64,000 bases of DNA from Neoarius graeffei (taxonomy: Eukaryota; Chordata; Actinopteri; Siluriformes; Ariidae). A program made the translations under genes and the position numbers. Location of the stretch: positions 70,983,649 to 71,047,648 of the forward strand of contig NC_083569.1 in assembly GCF_027579695.1 (NCBI RefSeq), read 5' to 3'. Positions 11,591 to 22,031 of this stretch are shown here, in pieces. Numbering within the stretch: position 1 is the stretch's first letter; each line of letters opens with the position of its first letter. The notes beneath the pieces are model-generated. The model did not search any database and was not told where the DNA came from. It saw only the letters and a list, made by a program, of their open reading frames with translations.

Positions 11591-13181
11591 CTATCTGGAT
11601 ATGGAATGTAATTATAACACTTATTTCCACATCGGGATACTTTGGGTTGGCACTCCAATTTATTAAGCGCAACCAGACAGCCAGAAAGAAAAGTATAAGT
11701 AAAGCCTTATAAGGCGCTTAACACAAATACACACACACACACACACACACACACGACAATGACTCCACAATGGTCGCCTAGCAACAGGAACAGCTAAAAA
11801 TACCCCACGCACGCATTCGATCACTCAAAACAATGGATCAGGCATCAGTAGCTACTTAGAATAGCTAAAGATCTGCACAAGTACTAAATCTGTCACACTC
11901 GTTTCTTTTTTTCCCTCTGTCTCTGTTTCGTCTCTGTGGTAGATGACTATTCTGAGCACAAAAATACAGAGGACTGAGAGGAGAAGGAAGTCGTCAGAAC
12001 TTTCCCTGTTTCCTTCTCCCTCTCCTATTCAATCACGATACAAATAGTCACAGACACTTTATCTTCACAGCACAGATTAAAGCCAGCTGTAACAAATCGA
12101 CCGTAACCACAGAAAACCAGTGATGACTGATGACGTACAGTACCATTGGACTTGGACATCAACAATGAAGTAATAAATATAAAATCAATAATAATACTTG
12201 TATTTTGGGACACATAAAAGTCAGTGAATTCCTGTAGACACACAAGCAGGACAGAGCGTGTGTACATGCACTGAACACACATGGCAAAGGTCATTTCCTG
12301 TTTCTGTTCAGTATTTCCATAGTAACATGTCTCCCCTTGGTGTGTTGGGGGTAGTGTCCATGTTGTAAATGTCACCCCCTACTGCCCATATAGATCACCA
12401 CAGCGTAGCTCAGCTCTTTCTTCTTCATGCCATGCTTGAGATTCAGGTGTGAGCCTTGAACAATTCAGAGAAAAGTGACCTTGGACTAAATTAGCTCATT
12501 GTGTCAGTGGGAAATCTTCAACAACTGGGTGTCAGCAGGGTCCACAAATCCAGCTCATGCAATTTTAAATAATATAGTCATCTTCAGCATCATACAAATC
12601 ATTTTCAAACCTGTTTCATGGTCTTTTAAGTTGCTTTTGTGAGTCCAGACTGAGGATTTTCTCAGTGTGTGTCTTCCTTCAATGAATCTGCTTATTATCT
12701 TTCCATATCCTCTGTTCATTTTCTTATGATCTTCTTCCATTTTGAAGCATGTGAACATGTACAGCAAGGCCATCATTTTATCCACTTAGTCGCTGACAGT
12801 CTGTCTTGGTCCAATTATCTTTTTAAAATATCATAATGACAATTACACGAGAACAATACTGACACGTGACGCCATTCAAAAAGAGTAGAAAAACATAATC
12901 AGATGTCCTTCTATCTGAAACAAGAGCTTTGAATTGGCTCAAACAGGAAAGATGGGAAGGAAAAGGCTCATTGGTTACTAGAATAGACACGTTCTTCGAG
13001 TAAGGCAAAGAGACAAAAGAATCCACAGTAAGGTACTTCTTTAGAGAGCCGAGAGGATTAAAGAGGGGGAAATTGTGGAACATGACACTCACAGTTCAAT
13101 TTAAATACTAAAACGTGAATGAAGCTGTTTATCTAGTGTGAGAAGTGAACTTAAAGTCTTTTCACATGCTTGATTTCTGTC
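10147..13181. other. Gene-free stretch downstream of the exchanger stop, microsatellite-rich
   Basis: Includes (CA)n at about 10589-10606, 11540-11588 and 11730-11753, (GT)n at 11283-11306, and a GAA run at 11222-11240. The upper end should contain the exchanger 3' UTR, since the stop is at 13182, but no polyadenylation site could be assigned with confidence. Confidence 0.5.
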
Positions 13182-13561
13182 TCAGAATCCAGGAATGTGG
13201 CAGTATGCTTCCAGTGAGGCCAATAAAATGTAAATAAGCCAAAGACCGATGAAAAGTAACGATGTCACCAGTTTGCAAGTCCGTGGGCCACCCAGTTCTC
13301 CTCCAGCCACCGAGGGGCGCCGGCGATACAGCAACACGCTCACACACACCACGCAGAGCGCAGTAAAAAGTGTAACAGAGAACGCCAGAGAGCCTGGGTC
13401 CACGTCGAAGGCTTTGCCCTTGCTGCGCCAGTACACAGCGGCGATGGTCCACGCCACACCGATGCCCAGGAACACGTTCACCGCGTTGCTGCCTGTCACG
13501 TTCCCGATGGAAGCGTCAGCATACTGGTCCTGAATGGCAGCTACCTTACTAGCAAAGGTGT
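13182..13561 (-). CDS. slc8a: Sodium/calcium exchanger (SLC8A/NCX family), last coding exon
   Basis: This exon encodes the C-terminal part of a plasma-membrane Na+/Ca2+ exchanger, which extrudes Ca2+ in exchange for Na+. The splice acceptor CACAG sits at 13566-13562. The exon opens with two bases that complete the Asp codon begun in the previous exon, runs 125 sense codons and ends at TGA (13182-13184). It carries the second half of the alpha-2 ion-binding repeat (DTFASK, then NVTGSNAVNVFLG), the last membrane segments, the family signature YRRRP followed by GGELGGPR, and a C-terminus reading LEAYCHIPGF, close to other NCX proteins. Two small departures from the family pattern are visible: LFTALCVV where relatives usually have an IFAF-type stretch, and one extra residue before GGELGGP. 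Phase and order match four other exons upstream. The paralogue (slc8a1, 2, 3 or the fish slc8a4) cannot be settled by eye; the ASLEAYCHI ending leans away from slc8a1. The 3' UTR lies below 13182 and its end was not located. Confidence 0.93.
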
Positions 13562-13597
13562 CTGTGGAAGAGAGGAAAAGAAGGAGGGAATAGAGAA

Positions 13598-13796
13598 AGA
13601 AAGCACAACTTTATTCATCACACACTTGTGAAATTCCTCTCTGCATTTAACCCATCTGAAGCAGTGAACACACACATACATACATTAGCAATGAGCACAC
13701 ACACAGAGCAGTGGGCAGCCATGCTAACAGCGTCCAGGGAGCAGTTGGGAGTTCGGTGCCTCGCTCAAGGGCACCTCAGCCCAAGGCTGTCCCCTA
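13598..13796 (+). repeat. Interspersed repeat (GAAATTCCTC...CATCTGAAGCAGTG), copy 1
   Basis: Shares CTCTGCATTTAACCCATCTG and GAAGCAGTGAACACA, GCAGTGGGCAGC and GCTCAAGGGCAC with 46625-46910. It directly abuts the truncated V-SINE that follows. Confidence 0.6.
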
Positions 13797-13977
13797 TTAA
13801 CCTAACTGCAGGTCTTTGGACTGTGGGGGGAAACCGGAGCACCCGGAGGAAACCCACACAGACACGGGGAGAACATGCAAACTCCGCACAGAAAGGCCCC
13901 CGTTGGCTGCTGGGTTCGAACCCAGGACCTTCTTGCTGTGAGGCGACCGTGCTAACCACTACACCACCGTGCCACCC
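13797..13977 (-). repeat. V-SINE-like SINE, copy 3 (5' half only)
   Basis: Minus-strand copy holding the tRNA head and central domain but not the 3' tail. Its head end abuts TACATGGTTTAATC, exactly as the head of copy 4 does 561 bp later. Confidence 0.8.
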
Positions 13978-14159
13978 TACATGGTTTAATCAGACCTTCA
14001 ACACATCAATTTAGCCTGCTAACAGAATACACCATACAGTGGTGCTTGAAAGTTTGTGAACCCTTTAGAATTTTCTATATTTCTGCATAAATATGACCTA
14101 AAACATCATCAGATTTTCACACAAGTCCTAAAAGTAGATAAAGAGAACCCAGTTAAACA
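13978..14159 (+). repeat. First unit of a 561-bp tandem duplication (flank plus Tc1 left end)
   Basis: This roughly 181-bp stretch, TACATGGTTTAATC through the first 120 bp of the Tc1 family 1 end (from 14036), is identical by eye to 14539-14719. The SINE between the two units completes a 561-bp period. Confidence 0.85.
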
Positions 14160-14538
14160 TTCATTCATTCATTCATTATCTCTAGCCGCTTTATCCTTCT
14201 ACAGGGTCGCAGGCAAGCTGGAGCCTATCCCAGCTGACTACGGGCGAAAGGCGGGGTACACCCTGGACAAGTCGCCAGGTCATCACAGGGCTGACACATA
14301 GACACAGACAACCATTCACACTCACATTCACACCTACGGTCAATTTAGAGTCACCAGTTAACCTAACCTGCATGTCTTTGGACTGTGGGGGAAACCGGAG
14401 CACCCGGAGGAAACCCACGCGGACACGGGGAGAACATGCAAACTCCACACAGAAAGGCCCTCGCCGGCCCCGGGGCTCGAACCCAGGACCTTCTTGCTGT
14501 GAGGCAACAGCGCTAACCACTACACCACCGTGCCACCC
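14160..14538 (-). repeat. V-SINE-like SINE, copy 4
   Basis: Full-length minus-strand copy with ATTC-repeat tail (ATTCATTCATTCATTATCTC). It lies between the two duplicated segments and joins Tc1 sequence on its tail side to non-Tc1 flank on its head side. Confidence 0.85.
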
Positions 14539-14596
14539 TACATGGTTTAATCAGACCTTCAACACATCAATTTAGCCTGCTAACAGAATACACCAT

Positions 14597-16196
14597 ACAG
14601 TGGTGCTTGAAAGTTTGTGAACCCTTTAGAATTTTCTATATTTCTGCATAAATATGACCTAAAACATCATCAGATTTTCACACAAGTCCTAAAAGTAGAT
14701 AAAGAGAACCCAGTTAAACAAATGAGACAAAAATATTATACTTGGTCATTTATTTATTGAGGGAAATGATCCAATATTACATATCTGTGAGTGGCAAAAG
14801 TATGTGAACCTCTAGGATAAGCAGTTAATTTGAAGGTGAAATTAGAGTCAGGTGTTTTCAATCAATGGGATGACAATCAGGTGGGAGTGGGCACCCTGTT
14901 TTATTTAAAGAACAGGGATCTATCAAAGTCTGATCTTCACATCACATGTTTGTGGAAGTGTATCATGGCATGAACAAAGGAGATTTCTGAGGACCTCAGA
15001 AAAAGTGCTGTTGATGCTCATCAGGCTGGAAAAGGTTACAAAACCATCTGTAAAAAGTTTGGACTCCACCAATCCACAGTCAGACAGATTGTGTACAAAT
15101 GGAGGAAATTCAAGACCATTGTTACCCTCGACCAACAAAAATCACTCCAAGAGCAAGGCGTGTAATAGTCGGCAAGGTCACAAAAGACCCCAGGGTAATT
15201 TCTAAGCAACTGAAGGCCTCTCTCACATTGGCTAATGTTAATGTTCATGAGTCCACCATCAGGAGAACACTGAACAACAATGGTGTGCATGGCAGGGTTT
15301 CAAGGAGAAAGCCACTGCTCTCCAAAAAGAACATTGCTACTCGTCTGCAGTTTGCTAAAGATCACGTGGACAAGCCAGAAGGCTATTGGAAAAATGTTTT
15401 GTGGACAGATGAGACCAAAATAGAACTTTTTGCTTTAAATGAGAAGCGTTATGTTTGGAGAAAGGAAAACACTGCATTTCAGCATAAGAACCATATCCCA
15501 TCTGTGAAACATGGTGGTGGTAGTATCATGGTTTGGGCCTGTTTTGCTGCATCTGGGCCAGGACGGCTTGCCATCATTGATGGAACAATGAATTATGAAT
15601 TATACCGGCGAATTCTAAAGGAAAATGTCAGGACATCTGTCCATGAACTGAATCTCAAGAGAAGGTGGGTCATGCAGCAAGACAACGACCCCAAGCACAC
15701 AAGTCGTTCTACCAAAGAATGGTTAAAGAAGAATAAAGTTAATGTTTTGGAATGGCCAAGTCAAAGTCCTGACCTTAATCCAATCAAAATGTTGTGGAAG
15801 GACCTGAAGCGAGCAGTTTGTGTGAGGAAACCCACCAACATCCCAGAGTTGAAGCTGTTCTGTATGGAGGAATGGGCTAAAATTCCTCCAAGCCGGTGTG
15901 CAGGACTGATCAACAGTTACCGGAAACCTTTAGTTGCAGTTATTGCTGCACAAGGGGGTCACACCAGATACTGAAAGCAAAGGTTCACATACTTTTGCCA
16001 CTCACAGATATATAATATTGGATCATTTTCCTCAATAAATAAATGACCAAGTATAATATTTTTGTCTCATTTGTTTAAGTGGGTTCTCTTTATCTACTTT
16101 TAGGATTTGTGTGAAAATCTGATGATGTTTTAGGCCATATTTATGCAGAAATATAGAAAATTCTAAAGGGTTCACAAACTTTCAAGCACCACTGTA
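14597..16196 (+). mobile_element. Tc1/mariner element, family 1, copy B
   Basis: Both terminal repeats are present: the left starts ACAGTGGTGCTTGAAAG and the right ends CTTTCAAGCACCACTGTA, with a TA dinucleotide on each side as expected of Tc1 target duplication. It contains a 291-codon open frame for most of the transposase. Confidence 0.9.
15099..15974 (+). pseudogene. Tc1 transposase, catalytic part open but inactive (copy B)
   Basis: The frame covers RPTKITPRARRVIVGKVTKD, the DNA-binding region end and the whole catalytic domain. The first Asp is in TDETKIELFALNEKRYVW and the second in VMQQDNDPKHTSRS. The third catalytic position reads PDLNPIKMLW: the Glu of the DD34E triad is replaced by Lys through one G-to-A change. 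Upstream, the start region is broken (ATGGCATGA at 14965) and about 12 bp around SGR codons are missing near 15130, so the apparent ATG at 15099 is a by-product of a frameshift. The family's role is cut-and-paste transposition; this copy should be inactive. Confidence 0.88.
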
Positions 16197-16246
16197 TGTT
16201 CTATCCATTATTATTAGGATATTAAGATATGTACAACATATCTTGT

Positions 16247-16580
16247 TTTTCCGGCTGCTCCCGTTAGGGGTCACCACAGCAGATCTATTCCACATATTTG
16301 ATTTGGCATAGGTTTTACACCGGATGCCCTTCCTGACAACCCTCCACAATCTATCTGGGGTTGGGACCGGCGCTAAGTATGCACTGGCTTGTTCAACCCA
16401 AATGGCTGGGGATTTAACCTTATCTGCATGTCTTTGAACTGTGGGGGAAACCGGAGCACCCGGAGGAAACCCACACAGAGAACATGCAAACTCCACACAG
16501 AAAGGCCTCCGGCAGCTGTGAGATTCGAACCTAGAACTTTCTTGCTGTGATGTGACAGTGTTAACCACCACACCACCCCT
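16247..16580 (-). repeat. V-SINE-related SINE, copy 5, diverged
   Basis: 16395-16580 matches the V-SINE head and central domain on the minus strand with many changes (TCTTTGAACTGTGGGGGAAA). The adjoining 16247-16394, with GGATGCCCTTCCTGACAACC, looks like the 3' part of a different fish SINE/LINE tail, so this may be a composite element. Confidence 0.6.
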
Positions 16581-17575
16581 AACAGACTAAAACATAAAAC
16601 AATTGGAAATATATTCAAATTATAAAAGACAAAGTGACACAAAGGAACCCAAAACTAGAAAGAGAAAGTGAAGAACTGAAGAGAAGGAAGACATGAATAC
16701 AGGTTACAGAAACAGGTGGCGAAAGGATGGTTACAGAAATGAAGATTCTACACATGCTAATGATAACGCTGGTAAACAAGCCAAGCTGGCTGAAATAATT
16801 ACCTCTGCCAGCTTTGATGAAGGAGATTATGTTTTCGCCTCTATTTGTTTGTATGTTTGTCTATTCCCAACATAACTCAAAAAGCAGCAAATGGATTTTG
16901 AGGAAATTTTGAGAAAAGGTGGGCCATGGACCAAGGAACAATTGATTAAATTTTGATGCAAATCCGGAAATGTATCTAGATCCAGGATTTTTTTTTGTCT
17001 GTTCCCAATGTAACTCAAAAAGTAGTGAACAAATTTTGATGAAATTTGGTGTACAGCTTTAGTATTATTCTACATTCAAGGAATTTTGATTTTGATGTTG
17101 ATAATATGTGGCTTGGTGGAGGTATACACTCTACTGAGTGCCCTTCTAGTGAAGCCATGCATCACTTAAACTCTTACCCACTGTGAGGACGTGTGTCTGG
17201 GAAAGGAATAATTTAACTCTGACCACATAATTCAATCACTGCACTATTCCATATGTGTTATTTCAATGGCGTGTGGAGTTTTGCATGTTCTCCTCATGCT
17301 CAGGGTGTGTATGTGTGTGCTTATTTGTGTGATGCCCTGAGATGAACTAGTATACCATTTGGGGTATATTTCTGCCATGTGCCCTGTTTTCTTCTGATAG
17401 TCTCTGGATTCATTAGTGCTTATTATAGATGCATAAATGCAAATATACAGGGTGTTTAAAAAAATTTGATATCATTTCACAATCTAATAGCTTTGCCAAT
17501 TCTTGTTCAATTTACCTCAAACTTTAACAGCATGTGTGGAAACAGGTCAAAAATTTTATGTTTAATGCTTTTTGT
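16581..17575. other. Spacer with an unclassified interspersed repeat
   Basis: About 16800-17152 carries paired words AACTCAAAAAG(C/T)AG, GATTAAATTTTGATG, GATCCAGGATTTTTTTT and an end GGTATACACTCTACTGAGTGC, typical of a common fish repeat whose class I cannot name. No gene. Confidence 0.4.
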
Positions 17576-17709
17576 AGGGTGGCACGGTGGTGTAGTGGTT
17601 AGTGCTGTCGCCTCACAGCAAGAAGGTCCAGGTTCGAGCCCTGTGGCCGGCGAGGGCCTTTCTGTGCGGAGTTTGCATGTTGTCCATGTGGGTTTCCTCC
17701 GGGTGCTCC
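17576..17709 (+). repeat. V-SINE-like SINE, copy 6, 5' piece of a split element
   Basis: Runs from the tRNA head to CTCCGGGTGCTCC and stops mid-element. The 3' remainder is at 18397-18674. Confidence 0.85.
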
Positions 17710-18204
17710 TATTCACGCTCCTACCATCTGGCAGATACTACAGGAGTGTGAAAGCACTGTGATGTTATATGTGTGTTGTCCTCAAGCGAGTCTTGTTCAG
17801 GGATGCAAACCAAATTTCAGTGTAAACTGACAATAAAGTATTATCGTATCGTACTAGACTGACAAACAGTTTTTGCCATCAGGCTTTTGAACCACGGATT
17901 ATAATCACCATCTACCTCTATATTTCCATCAGGCTTTGAACCACGGATTAGCAATTTTGCACAAGACATTGCACAGTATATCTACCTCTATGTTTGCACA
18001 TTGTTTGTTTGCCTCTCCTTTTTTTTTTAAAGACATTGCACAGTATATCTACCTCTATGTTTGCACATTGTTTGCCTCTCCTTTTTTTAAAAAGACATTG
18101 CACAGTATATCTACCTCTATGTGTGCACATTGTTTGCTTGCCTCTTTTTTTTTTAAATGTTATCATTTTTCACTCTACCTTTATATTTTGCATTCCATAT
18201 GCAC

Positions 18205-18282
<78 letters not shown>

Positions 18283-18396
18283 CTTTTTATACAATATTGG
18301 TAAGCATAGTTTGGTCGGGCAGTTGCAAAATAAGAATTTCATTACCCAATAATAAACCGCTGTGTCTGTTATTGTGTATATGACAAAATCTTGAAT
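17710..18396 (+). mobile_element. LINE 3' tail inserted in a SINE (Rex1-like)
   Basis: Starts TATTCACGCTCCTACCATCT, contains ACTGACAAACAGTTTTTGCC and CATCAGGCTTTTGAACCA as in Rex1-type 3' regions. It then has three roughly 62-66-bp tandem units built on AGACATTGCACAGTATATC, a (TA)n run at 18217-18280, and ends CAAAATCTTGAATC. The SINE word CTCC is present on both sides (17706-17709, 18397-18400), a short target duplication. Confidence 0.6.
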
Positions 18397-18674
18397 CTCC
18401 GGTTTCCCCCACAGTCCAAAGACATGCAGGTTAGGTTAACTGGTGACTCTAAATTGACCGTAGGTGTGAATGTGAGTGTGAATGGTTGTCTGTGTCTATG
18501 TGTCAGCCCTGTGATGACCTGGCGACTTGTCTAGGGTGTACCCCGCCTTTCGCCCGTAGTCAGCTGGGATAGGCTCCAGCTTGCCTGCGACCCTGTAGAA
18601 CAGGATAAAGCGGCTACAGATAATGAGATGAGATGAGATAATGAGATGAGATGAGATAATGAGATGAGATGAGA
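18397..18674 (+). repeat. V-SINE-like SINE, copy 6, 3' piece
   Basis: Resumes at CTCCGGTTTCCCCCACAG exactly where the 5' piece stops and ends in several GAGATGA repeats. Confidence 0.85.
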
Positions 18675-19480
18675 AGTGCTCTCTTATGTAATATGCTGCT
18701 CAGATACAAACTTTTTTTCCTGTAACATTTAATTTTGTGCTAGAAAACTGTTTGGACTCTAAAGTGTTTTTGTACCGACTCGATAACACAGAAGTCATAA
18801 AACAGAAATCTATAACAAAGTTTGTATTTAAAAAAAAAGGTGCCCAAGACTTTTGCACAGTACTGTATTTCATCAAGAAAATGTGGCTCTTGTGCACAAC
18901 TCAGTTTAAAAGTCAGAATATCTGCAGTTCTCCTGTACCACAGTCAGAAGGACAGCTTCAAATGCAAATGTATCACGTTTAGAGGGAACCAGATTTTAAA
19001 ATGGCAGGACTTTACTTGTGGTTGAGTTACATGCAAAAGAGAAACATATTTCAGTTCAAGAAAGCCTGTAGGCTTCAGAACTGTATATCATAAAAATTTC
19101 ACCATGGGAAGGTTTCCCCAGGCCACACCAAACACTACACTATTAATAATAGTATTTAGCGCTATTTATTATCTCTTCATGCAAATATTATTTGAACCTC
19201 CTGTAGAAAGTCAGTGGCATTTCAGCCCTGATGGCTGCTGCAGATTTGGTTGACACGTGAAAACATTATAAAACGACTGAGTTTCACCTGAGCATTTACT
19301 GATATAATTCATTCTCAATTTATGTAAAACAGCACTTTTAAGCGTGTAACGTTTTTCTCATACTGTAAAGATGAATAGCTGTTATAGAAGATACTGTACC
19401 TATAATACAAAAAAACAAAGTACATTGGTGTTAATTATACATTTGTTTCTTCACTATGATTAATTAATTCATTTATAGAC
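18675..19480. other. Exchanger intron, no recognised element
   Basis: Ordinary AT-rich intronic sequence between the final two introns' repeats and the 19481 donor; nothing further recognised. Confidence 0.5.
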
Positions 19481-19753
19481 CTGGAATGGAGGTGCCCAGT
19501 GCTACAAACACCACAGCGGTAACGGAGTCCTTCAGACCGATGGTGCAGCCGAAGTGGGAGGCCAGATCACCCGTCACTGCTGTTAAGATGCCAATCAAAG
19601 AGATTGATACGATGAAACATGCCCAGCCGTTCCAGTACTCAGTGGGCGGCACGAAGGCGAACAGAACTTTCCAGAAGACCGTAAGGAAGTGCATGATGTA
19701 GTCGAAGCAGGAAGGAAGGCGCTCTTCACCACTCTCTTCCTCATCATCATCAC
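19481..19753 (-). CDS. slc8a: Sodium/calcium exchanger, exon with alpha-2 repeat start
   Basis: The acceptor TTTAG lies at 19758-19754, and the donor G|GTCTAT follows 19481. The exon has 273 bases, entering with two bases and leaving with one base of a codon, which fits its neighbours. It begins with an acidic run (DDDEEESGEE) and the family motif RLPSCFDY. It continues through the membrane segment containing FWKVLFAFVPPTEYWNGWAC, then GDLASHFGCTIGLKDSVTAV and FVALGTSIP, the first half of the alpha-2 repeat that helps form the ion-transport site. The junction falls in the conserved GTS(I/V)P-DTFAS motif, as in known NCX genes. No stop or frameshift is present within the exon, so it appears functional. 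Confidence 0.95.
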
Positions 19754-20045
19754 CTAAAGGGCCGAAGGGCAAAGTTAAGGCTATGAAAAGTCGATAGACC
19801 ATGAATATTTTATGTTACATAACAGCTGAGAAAGGGCAGAATAAATAGAGATCAGCCCCTCGAGTCATCAATCAAACCACTCAGGACTGATGTGAGGTCA
19901 GACTGGATTAACCCCCTGGATTTAGTCATTAGATTCTTTTAATTATCCATTTCAATAGTGCAAAGAGGCCAAGTATATTTTCATAATCTCAAGATAAGCA
20001 CTTAGAGCTAGTGTCTGGAAGTAACTGACAAGTGTTACAGCATAC

Positions 20046-20143
20046 CTGCGCTCACAGTAACTGCGCTGACAAACTGCTCCCTCCAGCTGCTGCTTCCGAC
20101 TACCAGAGCCAGATTGGTCTTTTTAATGAGCTTATCCACTGTA

Positions 20144-20145
<2 letters not shown>
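20046..20145 (-). CDS. slc8a: Sodium/calcium exchanger, loop exon (TVDKLIKKTNLALVVG)
   Basis: This 100-base exon encodes STVDKLIKKTNLALVVG, then SSSWREQFVSAVTVSA, plus one base. That is the conserved end of the large cytosolic loop in NCX proteins, after the second Ca-binding domain and before the C-terminal membrane block. It enters in phase 0, matching the phase-0 end of the 26060-26184 exon, and leaves in phase 1, matching the 19753 exon. The donor is G|GTATGC. The acceptor is odd: reading the minus strand, about 25 TG dinucleotides run straight into TAG, so there is no ordinary polypyrimidine tract. The exon is short and sits inside a CA-rich stretch. Confidence 0.92.

Positions 20146-20147
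<2 letters not shown>

Positions 20148-20198
<51 letters not shown>
20148..20198. repeat. (CA)n microsatellite forming a splice acceptor
   Basis: About 25 CA units. On the minus strand it reads (TG)n and ends in TAG at the acceptor of the 20046-20145 exchanger exon. Confidence 0.95.
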
Positions 20199-20199
<1 letters not shown>

Positions 20200-20481
20200 T
20201 GCACTTTAACATTTCAAATCAATAACATGACATGTAATGATGTAAAATATTATATGCCTTTACAATAATATCTAGGAAGTATATTTAATATTTACAGAAG
20301 GCAGGAAAAAGGAAGCCACAGTGATGCAGTTTGGATTTATAATTATCATATGGGATAAATATAAAATGTCTGTCAAAACTTGTTGAATTTTTCAACGTGG
20401 CACTAGAATATTTTGTACAATGTTGCATGCAGAGGGATATTTTGTACTCAAATTTTTAAGTTTATTATTTTTCTTTCAGTC

Positions 20482-21960
<1,479 letters not shown>

Positions 21961-22031
21961 GTGTGTATATAAAATCTCCTTCTCACCCCCAGCGGGGGGG
22001 TGGTATCCATGTCATCCTCAAGCTCGGTCCT

